Assembly: GCA_910586655.1 (NCBI GenBank)
Contig: CAJUIR010000002.1
Coordinates: forward strand, 186,001-250,000
Source: an uncultured Christensenellaceae bacterium
GTDB lineage: Bacteria > Bacillota > Clostridia > Christensenellales > Borkfalkiaceae
DNA: 64,000 nt
Direction: 5' to 3'
Below the pieces are notes generated by a model. That model made no database searches. It was given only the letters and a program-made list of their open reading frames with translations, and was not told the DNA's origin. How positions within the stretch are numbered: position 1 is the stretch's first letter; the number at the start of each line of letters is the position of its first letter. Of this stretch, positions 59,026-64,000 are shown in pieces. Made by a program: the position numbers and the translations under genes.

Positions 59026-59038
59026 GCTTGTGTATAAT
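59010..59038 (+). promoter_or_regulatory. SigA-type promoter for lgt, embedded in the folT terminator
   Basis: TTGACT (59010-59015), a 17-nt spacer and TATAAT (59033-59038). The start site is near 59045, ahead of GGGGAGG and ATG 59066. Confidence 0.75.
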
Positions 59039-59065
59039 AAAGAAGTTAATTCGGGGAGGAACGCG

Positions 59066-60274
59066 ATGGGCGTGCTTTTGCTGGCGAATAATCCGCAATG
59101 GGGTTTGGCGGCGGACGGAAAAGGTTTTTGTGTTTTCGGGTTTGAAATTTATTTTTACGCCGTTTTTATCGTCGTGGGCATGATCGCGGCGGCGGCGCTA
59201 TCCGCGCTCCTGATGAAACGGCGGAATATGTCTCCCGATCTGATATTTCTCTTGTTTATCGTATGTATCCCTTCGGCAATCGTCGGCGCCAGACTGTTCT
59301 CCTGTATCACCGATCCTAACCTCGGTATCGCAAAATTTTTCGATTTCCGTGACGGAGGTCTTTCGATTATCGGCGGCGTATCTCTGGGCGTTGCGTCTGG
59401 ACTTGCGGTTTGTATCATTAAAAAGGTAAATTTTCTGCGGGCGGCGGATTGCGTCGTGATCAATATTCTGTTTGCGCAGGCGCTCGGACGCTGGGGGAAT
59501 TTTTTCAATGCCGAAGTATACGGCGGCGTCGTGAAAGATCCTTCGATGCATTGGTTTCCGTTCGCCGTTCCGATCGCGCCCGGATTGTCCGGAGTCGATT
59601 CGTTCGGCGCGGCAAACGCGACGTGGCACTATGCCTTCTTCTTTTATGAAATGATCGTAAATATGATTGGATGGGCGTTGCTCTTTTCGGCTGCATGGTA
59701 CTGGAAGAAAAAACCCAACGGCGTATTTACCTGCGCATATTTCGTCTGGTACGGAACTATCCGCACCATTATGGAACCCTTGCGCGACGAACAGTTCATT
59801 CTCGGTCACGGCGTGCCTGCCTCGCTCGTCATGTCGATTTTGTTTATCATATTCGGCGTGATCGGGATCGGCTTGCTGCTGTTTTTCAATTACCGGAAAG
59901 AGCATGCGCTCCTCGGCAGCAAAGAGGGCGATCCTTGCGGAATCACTCAATATTTGTCTCCCAATAAAAACGAACAGCCTTATTATTCAAAAATCAATTT
60001 ATTGGGTGCGAACTATCCGCCCAAACCGTCCAAAGAGGAATTGAAACGGTTAAAGAAAGCGGGAAAAGGGCAGAGCGTTTCGCAGCAAGCCGATGTTTCA
60101 GAGGAGCAATCAGTCAAGGGAGAAGAGCCCAAGACGGATCCTCGGAACGATTCTTCGGAACCGAACGAAGAACAGAAAGAAGAACAGCGTTCGCGGGAAG
60201 AGACGGAAGCGCCGAAGGAAAACGGCGAAGTTTCTCCAAAACGTCCTAAGACGAAAAAAACGACAAAGAAATGA
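59066..60274 (+). CDS. lgt: Phosphatidylglycerol--prolipoprotein diacylglyceryl transferase
   Basis: Transfers diacylglycerol to the lipobox Cys of prelipoproteins in the membrane. 402 residues from ATG 59066 (GGGGAGG upstream); the promoter rules out starts nearer 58979. Seven or so membrane helices cover residues 20-285. The Lgt signature GRWGNFFNAEVYGG holds the essential Arg (142), and FVWYGTIRTIMEPLRDEQF holds the second conserved Arg and Glu. At DGGLSIIGGVSLG, Ile102 stands where many Lgt proteins have His (His103 in E. coli). After residue 300 there is a charged, unstructured tail of about 100 residues rich in Glu, Lys and Pro, not needed by the family. lspA follows two genes later. 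Confidence 0.92.
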   Translation: MGVLLLANNPQWGLAADGKGFCVFGFEIYFYAVFIVVGMIAAAALSALLMKRRNMSPDLIFLLFIVCIPSAIVGARLFSCITDPNLGIAKFFDFRDGGLSIIGGVSLGVASGLAVCIIKKVNFLRAADCVVINILFAQALGRWGNFFNAEVYGGVVKDPSMHWFPFAVPIAPGLSGVDSFGAANATWHYAFFFYEMIVNMIGWALLFSAAWYWKKKPNGVFTCAYFVWYGTIRTIMEPLRDEQFILGHGVPASLVMSILFIIFGVIGIGLLLFFNYRKEHALLGSKEGDPCGITQYLSPNKNEQPYYSKINLLGANYPPKPSKEELKRLKKAGKGQSVSQQADVSEEQSVKGEEPKTDPRNDSSEPNEEQKEEQRSREETEAPKENGEVSPKRPKTKKTTKK

Positions 60275-60352
60275 CGCATGCGAAACGTTTCGCGCGTATA
60301 GGCGGCGGGACAAGCCGCATATCTATAAAATAAATGATTTTTTAAAATGGGT

Positions 60353-60389
60353 CTTCCGAACGTGCGTAAAATCGCACGTGTTCGGGAAG
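60353..60389 (+). other. Imperfect hairpin just before the coiled-coil gene
   Basis: CTTCCGAACGTGCG pairs imperfectly with CGCACGTGTTCGGGAAG around TAAAAT. The 3' arm runs into the GGGAAGGGAG ribosome binding site of the gene at 60400. No T tract follows, so it is not a standard terminator. It may affect translation. Confidence 0.45.
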
Positions 60390-60399
60390 GGAGTAAAGC

Positions 60400-60870
60400 G
60401 TGTTGGGATTATACACCAATAAGGACGTACAAAAGTTGGTTCGTCGTCTGCGCGATGAATATGATGCAGTGATCAAACGGCAAATGGAAGCGTTTGCCGA
60501 TTTGAAAGAACAGAACCGTATTCTTCTGGCACGCGTTTCCAAATTGGAATCGGAGCGTGACAGTGTTTCCGACGCCATTGTTCATGCCGTGGCGGAAGGC
60601 GAGCGGATCAAACGTGAATGCGCGATGGAAGCGGAAAACGAACGGAAAGAACTCGCTCTCCTGGCCGAAAAATGCCGTATCCTCGGCGAAGATACTCCGG
60701 ATGCAGGGGACGAGGCGGCGTATTCGGAATTTTTACATAAATTGCATGAGGCGCTCGATCGGGACGACGGCGAGTCGTTCAATATGGAAGAAGTATTATC
60801 TCCCAAGGAACCGCTGAATTTGCAGCAACTCTGCATGGATCTGGGATTGATGGAGGAAGAAAGCGAATGA
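60400..60870 (+). CDS. Coiled-coil protein, DivIVA-like architecture
   Basis: 156 residues from GTG 60400 with GGGAAGGGAG upstream. The N-terminus (LGLYTNKDVQKLVRRLRDEYDAVIKRQMEAFADLKEQNRILLARVSKLESERDSVSDAIVHAVAEGERIKRECAMEAENERKELALLAEKC, about residues 2-95) is a continuous coiled coil with a heptad pattern. The rest is acidic (DTPDAGDEAAYSEF, ALDRDDGESFNMEEVLSPKEPLNLQQLCMDLG). The ENRILLARVSKLE region resembles DivIVA/GpsB-type proteins, but the defining N-terminal lipid-binding part is not clear. Function not recognised. It lies between lgt and lspA and overlaps lspA by 4 nt, so a role at the division site or envelope is a reasonable guess only. Confidence 0.7.
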   Translation: MLGLYTNKDVQKLVRRLRDEYDAVIKRQMEAFADLKEQNRILLARVSKLESERDSVSDAIVHAVAEGERIKRECAMEAENERKELALLAEKCRILGEDTPDAGDEAAYSEFLHKLHEALDRDDGESFNMEEVLSPKEPLNLQQLCMDLGLMEEESE

Positions 60871-61433
60871 TGACGGCATTGTCGTGCGCGCTGATTTGTG
60901 CGCTGCTGCTTGCGATCGACCTCATTTCCAAAACGGTCGTCGCGGCTTACGATATTCATCAAATCGATTACTTTTTGAATTTGGTGCGGATCGACTTTCA
61001 TAAGAATAACGGCATGATGCTGGGCATCGGCGATAAGAGCGCGGAATGGGTGATGATCCTTGTAACCGCGCTGACGGGCGTTATGATCGTGGGGATCGTC
61101 GTACTTTTCTTTACATTATTCAAAAAGAACCGTCCCGCACAGGTAGCGCTTGCCGTGATTGAAGCGGGCGCCGTCGGGAATTTTATCGACCGCGTATGTC
61201 TCGATTACGTGCGCGACTTTCTGAACGTGAAGAAGGTTTGGTTTTTTCCTTCGTATACCGCGAATTTTGCCGACGTTTGTATCATGGCAGGCGCGGTCGT
61301 TTTGATCTTCATTATCCTGTTTATCGGCAAGGGAGCAGTGTTCCCGATCACCAAAAAATGGAGAGACCAAGCGAAGGCGGAAGATGCGCGCAAGGCGCGA
61401 ATGAAACAGGAAAAGAAACGGGACAAGCAATGA
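60867..61433 (+). CDS. lspA: Lipoprotein signal peptidase (signal peptidase II)
   Basis: An aspartyl membrane protease that cuts lipoprotein signal peptides after Lgt modification. 188 residues with four membrane helices. The conserved boxes are AIDLISKTVV (near the N-terminus), KNNGMMLGI (variant of NxGAAF), GAVGNFIDRV with catalytic Asp108, and YTANFADVCIMAG with catalytic Asp136. The C-terminal 30 residues are basic (KKWRDQAKAEDARKARMKQEKKRDKQ), longer than usual. It is coupled to the coiled-coil gene upstream and to the pseudouridine synthase gene downstream by ATGA overlaps. Confidence 0.93.
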   Translation: MMTALSCALICALLLAIDLISKTVVAAYDIHQIDYFLNLVRIDFHKNNGMMLGIGDKSAEWVMILVTALTGVMIVGIVVLFFTLFKKNRPAQVALAVIEAGAVGNFIDRVCLDYVRDFLNVKKVWFFPSYTANFADVCIMAGAVVLIFIILFIGKGAVFPITKKWRDQAKAEDARKARMKQEKKRDKQ

Positions 61434-62338
61434 AACGCATGTCTTTCGCGGCGGATAGAGAGTGCCGCGTTGACGTTCTTTTAAGCGAAAGAACGGATCT
61501 GACGCGTTCCGCCGTTAAAAAACTTGCCGACGAAGGCAATGTGACGGTAAACGGAAAAACGGTGAAGGCGGGTCAGATCCTGCGCGTGGGAACGGAGGTC
61601 GAAATTTTAATTCCAGACCCCGAACCTATTTGCGCCGTTCCCGAAGATATCCCCGTGGAAATCGTATACGAAGACGCCGATATCGCCGTAGTGAACAAAC
61701 CGCAGGGAATGACCGTTCACGCAGGCGCGGGAAATCATGAGGGAACGCTTGTAAACGCACTGTTGTTCCGTTTGCGGCATCTGAGCGGCATCAACGGAAA
61801 ATTGCGCCCGGGCATCGTACACCGGATCGATAAAGATACTTCGGGACTTTTGGTCGTTGCCAAAAACGACGCGGCGCACCTCTCGCTTTCCGCACAGATC
61901 GCAGAGAAAACTTGTAAACGCGAATATCTTGCCCTTCTCGAAGGCGTAGTGAAAGAGGATAACGGCACCGTTTCGACCGAGATGGGGAGAGACCCCAAAG
62001 ACCGTTTGAAAATGGCAGTACTACCGGAGGGGAAAGGGCGCGTCGCCGTTACCGATTTTTTTGTGGAAAAACGGTTTGCCTCCAATACGCTCGTGCGCTT
62101 TTCGTTGCATACGGGCCGGACGCATCAGATCCGCGTACATGCAAAACACATGGGACATCCCGTCGTAGGGGATCCGCTGTACGGTTATAAAAAGCAGAGG
62201 TTTGCGTTGGACGGACAGTTGTTGCACGCGTTCCGACTGACGCTGACGCATCCCGTTACGGGCGAACGGATGTGTTTCGAAGCGCCGCTGCCCGATTATT
62301 TCGAGCGCGTGCTGACTGTGTTGCAGCGGGAATCCTAA
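61430..62338 (+). CDS. rluD: RluD-family 23S rRNA pseudouridine synthase
   Basis: 302 residues from ATG 61430, overlapping the lspA stop; starts farther upstream would lie inside lspA. The N-terminal S4 domain (CRVDVLLSERTDLTRSAVKKLADEGNVTVNGKTVKAGQILRVGTEVEI) is followed by the catalytic domain: VVNKPQGMTVHAGAGNHEGTLVNALLFRL, PGIVHRIDKDTSGLLVVAKN with catalytic Asp134, CKREYLALLEG and LHTGRTHQIRVHAKHMGHPVVGDPLYG. Linkage to lspA is common in Firmicutes (the ylyB order). The exact uridines modified cannot be read from sequence, so the symbol is a family label. Confidence 0.9.
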   Translation: MKRMSFAADRECRVDVLLSERTDLTRSAVKKLADEGNVTVNGKTVKAGQILRVGTEVEILIPDPEPICAVPEDIPVEIVYEDADIAVVNKPQGMTVHAGAGNHEGTLVNALLFRLRHLSGINGKLRPGIVHRIDKDTSGLLVVAKNDAAHLSLSAQIAEKTCKREYLALLEGVVKEDNGTVSTEMGRDPKDRLKMAVLPEGKGRVAVTDFFVEKRFASNTLVRFSLHTGRTHQIRVHAKHMGHPVVGDPLYGYKKQRFALDGQLLHAFRLTLTHPVTGERMCFEAPLPDYFERVLTVLQRES

Positions 62339-62369
62339 AATATTTTTTCAAAAAATTCCGCAATGTTTG

Positions 62370-62398
62370 TTGCAAAAATAAAATTGCAGTGATATAAT
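62370..62398 (+). promoter_or_regulatory. SigA-type promoter with extended -10 for the small membrane protein
   Basis: TTGCAA (62370-62375), a 17-nt spacer and TATAAT (62393-62398) preceded by TGA. Confidence 0.7.
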
Positions 62399-62427
62399 AA
62401 ATAAAAAAGAAAGGAAGGTATGATAGA

Positions 62428-62742
62428 ATGGCAAAACGCAGAAGACAGCGCAGTGAAACGGCTGCAAAACACGATTTGATCAGATTGTGCGCTTTCGTCG
62501 GGATCTTGATTTCCGCAGTTCTGTTTGTAGTCGGCGCGATCCTGAACGCGTGCGGTTTGGGTAACGTAACGGGTGTTTTCAATTTTGTCGCACAACTTGC
62601 GCTTTTGGTTGCAGTCGCGTTCCCCGCATGGGATTTTATCAAATCCAAAGGTAAGGTTTGGAGAATCGTTTACTGGGTCGCGCTCGTGATTTATATTTTC
62701 GGCTGCGTATTCGGGCTTGTTACCGTTTATGTAGCGTTCTAA
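62428..62742 (+). CDS. Small membrane protein of unknown function
   Basis: 104 residues. A basic N-terminus (MAKRRRQRSETAAKHD) precedes three hydrophobic stretches: LCAFVGILISAVLFVVGAILNACG, VFNFVAQLALLVAVAFPAWDFI, and IVYWVALVIYIFGCVFGLVTVYVAF. The positive-inside pattern puts the N-terminus in the cytoplasm. I do not recognise a family. It has its own promoter, a GGAAGG ribosome binding site and a terminator, so it is a genuine single-gene unit. Codon use resembles its neighbours. Confidence 0.75.
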   Translation: MAKRRRQRSETAAKHDLIRLCAFVGILISAVLFVVGAILNACGLGNVTGVFNFVAQLALLVAVAFPAWDFIKSKGKVWRIVYWVALVIYIFGCVFGLVTVYVAF

Positions 62743-62767
62743 GCGCAGGAAACGGAAATTGTTGTGA

Positions 62768-62796
62768 AAAACGGCTTGCAAAGAGCCGTTTTTTTC
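62768..62796 (+). terminator. Intrinsic terminator after the small membrane protein gene
   Basis: AAAACGGCT / AGCCGTTTT around TGCAAAG, then a T run. Confidence 0.85.
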
Positions 62797-62825
62797 TTTA
62801 CAAAATTTCAGAAAAACTCTATAAT
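62797..62825 (+). promoter_or_regulatory. SigA-type promoter for der
   Basis: TTTACA (62797-62802), a 17-nt spacer and TATAAT (62820-62825), directly behind the preceding terminator. Confidence 0.8.
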
Positions 62826-62843
62826 ACGATAAAAGGAGCGAGC

Positions 62844-64000
62844 ATGAGCAACCCCGTAATTGCAATCGTCGGACGTCCGAATGTTGGGAAAAGCACTTTT
62901 TTCAATAAAGTTGCCGGCAGAAAAATATCCATCACCGAGAACAGACCCGGCGTCACGCGCGACCGTATTACGGCAGACGCAGAATGGCGGGGCAGACCTT
63001 TCACGCTCGTCGACACGGGCGGGATCGAATTAAAAAGCGACGACACCATGTGGAAACAGATCGCGGTTCAGGCGCAACTCGCCATCGACACCGCCGACGT
63101 CATTCTGTTTTTTACGGACAGCCGCGAAGGGCTGACGTCATCCGATTACGACGTTGCGGATATTCTTCGTAAATGCGGGAAACCCGTCGTGCTTGTCGTC
63201 AACAAAGTGGACGATTACTCCCCCGATAAATTATTTGAATTTTATTCGCTTGGGCTGGGCGAGCCATTTGCGGTTTCTTCCGAGCATTCGCGCGGCATCG
63301 GCGACGTGCTCGATCAAGCCTCGGAATTTTTCGAGCGGAAAGACATCGAGGAGGACGGATCTTTAAAAATTGCCGTCGTCGGAAAACCGAACGCGGGAAA
63401 AAGTTCGCTCGTGAACCGACTGCTGGGTCAGGAACGCACCATCGTAACGCCCATTGCCGGCACGACGCGCGACGCGGTGGATACCCGTTTCGAGCGGGAA
63501 GGGAAAAGTTATACGCTCATCGATACGGCGGGGATTCGCCGTAAACGTTCGGTGGACGACGACGTGGAATATTATTCGGTGCTTCGTTCTTTCGACGCCG
63601 TGCGCCGCGCGGACGTCGTTTTACTGGTGGTAGACGCAAACGAAGGGCTCACCGAGCAGGACGTCAAAATCGCGGGATTTGTTCACGAACAAGGAAAACC
63701 TTCGGTCGTCGTCATGAATAAGTGGGACACGGTTGAGAAGGATACGCATACGATCGAAAAGTTTGAAAAAGAACTTCGGGAAGATTTGAAGTTTATGGAC
63801 TATTTCAAATCGGTTTATATTTCCGCCAAAACGGGACAGCGCACCGAGAAACTGTTGCGTCTTGCGGAAGAGGTCTACGAGAACGCGGGGCGGCGTATCC
63901 CGACGGGCGAAATCAACGATCTGCTCATTGACGCGATGCGCGTGTCCGAACCGCCTTCGTATTTGGGCAGAAGATTAAAGTTGTATTTTGCGTCTCAAGT
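62844..64000 (+). CDS. der: GTPase Der (EngA), 3' end beyond the window
   Basis: A double GTPase needed for 50S ribosome assembly. It begins MSNPVIAIVGRPNVGKSTFFNKVAGRKISIT. The first G domain shows DTGGIE (G3) and VNKVDD (G4). The second begins LKIAVVGKPNAGKSSLVNRLLGQERTIVTPIAGTTRDAVDT (about residue 173) with DTAGIRRK and MNKWDT. The KH-like C-terminal domain starts near SEPPSYLGRRLKLYFASQV and is cut at base 64000, so 385 of roughly 440 codons are present. The ATG follows AAAAGGAGCGAGC. The promoter is directly upstream. Confidence 0.96.
   Translation, partial: MSNPVIAIVGRPNVGKSTFFNKVAGRKISITENRPGVTRDRITADAEWRGRPFTLVDTGGIELKSDDTMWKQIAVQAQLAIDTADVILFFTDSREGLTSSDYDVADILRKCGKPVVLVVNKVDDYSPDKLFEFYSLGLGEPFAVSSEHSRGIGDVLDQASEFFERKDIEEDGSLKIAVVGKPNAGKSSLVNRLLGQERTIVTPIAGTTRDAVDTRFEREGKSYTLIDTAGIRRKRSVDDDVEYYSVLRSFDAVRRADVVLLVVDANEGLTEQDVKIAGFVHEQGKPSVVVMNKWDTVEKDTHTIEKFEKELREDLKFMDYFKSVYISAKTGQRTEKLLRLAEEVYENAGRRIPTGEINDLLIDAMRVSEPPSYLGRRLKLYFASQ

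Noticed and set aside
61196..61429. N-terminal extension of the pseudouridine synthase into lspA
   Set aside because: The extension is out-of-frame lspA sequence; the S4 domain and an ATGA overlap support ATG 61430.
1..64000. tRNA, rRNA, CRISPR arrays, insertion sequences or prophage genes
   Set aside because: I found no cloverleaf-like or rRNA segments, no regularly spaced short repeats, no transposase or integrase, and no phage structural genes by reading.

Overview
The window looks like chromosome from a spore-forming, low-to-mid GC Gram-positive bacterium of the class Clostridia. The clearest signs are an uninterrupted sigK and a spoIIID gene, each behind a SigE-type promoter. Supporting signs are a type III glutamine synthetase, a HelD-type RNA polymerase recycling ATPase, a tetrahydrofolate riboswitch on an ECF folate transporter gene, and a 2-hydroxyacyl-CoA dehydratase activase pair. 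Housekeeping promoters are easy to read as TTGACA-17-TATAAT variants, often with an extended -10. I see no rRNA, tRNA, CRISPR array, insertion sequence or prophage. Species-level identity cannot be fixed by reading.

Region 1 (1-12.4 kb) is housekeeping: the 3' end of a RecD-like helicase gene, aspS, sigK, asnB, glnN, a divergent XRE regulator/zinc-ribbon membrane protein pair sharing a palindromic operator candidate, then dut-trmB-ABM protein. On the minus strand is an RqcP-like S4 gene, a fused ispDF and radA. Region 2 (12.4-29.6 kb) is the transcription and topology block: rpoB-rpoC behind its own consensus promoter and a leader of about 207 nt, an ABC exporter, helD, and a ParE/ParC-type topoisomerase pair. 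Region 3 (29.6-31.4 kb) is a truncated relic of a repetitive protein made of two tandem modules that share a 108-nt block of perfect identity.

Region 4 (31.5-52.2 kb) is a surface polysaccharide locus. One operon joins a stand-alone GlmU-type acetyltransferase, glmM, glmS and a PglF/CapD-type dehydratase, so UDP-GlcNAc supply is coupled to its first modification. The next operon has a PglE-like aminotransferase, a PglC-like phosphoglycosyltransferase, an unusual PLP-fold plus ATP-grasp pair, a GT4, a contiguous WbpE-WbpD-WbpA-WbpB set for a 2,3-diamino uronic acid, two more GT4 enzymes, a Wzy-like polymerase and a Wzx-like flippase. The initiating 4-amino sugar has no PglD-type acetyltransferase beside it. 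The ATP-grasp pair may fill that gap, which is the most interesting functional hypothesis here.

Region 5 (52.3-64 kb) holds spoIIID, an acyl-CoA dehydratase activase split into two genes, a DUF421/DUF4363 membrane pair, riboswitch-controlled folT, the lipoprotein-processing genes lgt and lspA with a coiled-coil protein between them, an RluD-family pseudouridine synthase, a small membrane protein, and the 5' part of der, cut by the window end. The sigK and spoIIID control regions together show the SigE -> SpoIIID -> SigK mother-cell cascade: the sigK promoter carries a full match to the SpoIIID consensus next to its SigE-type elements.
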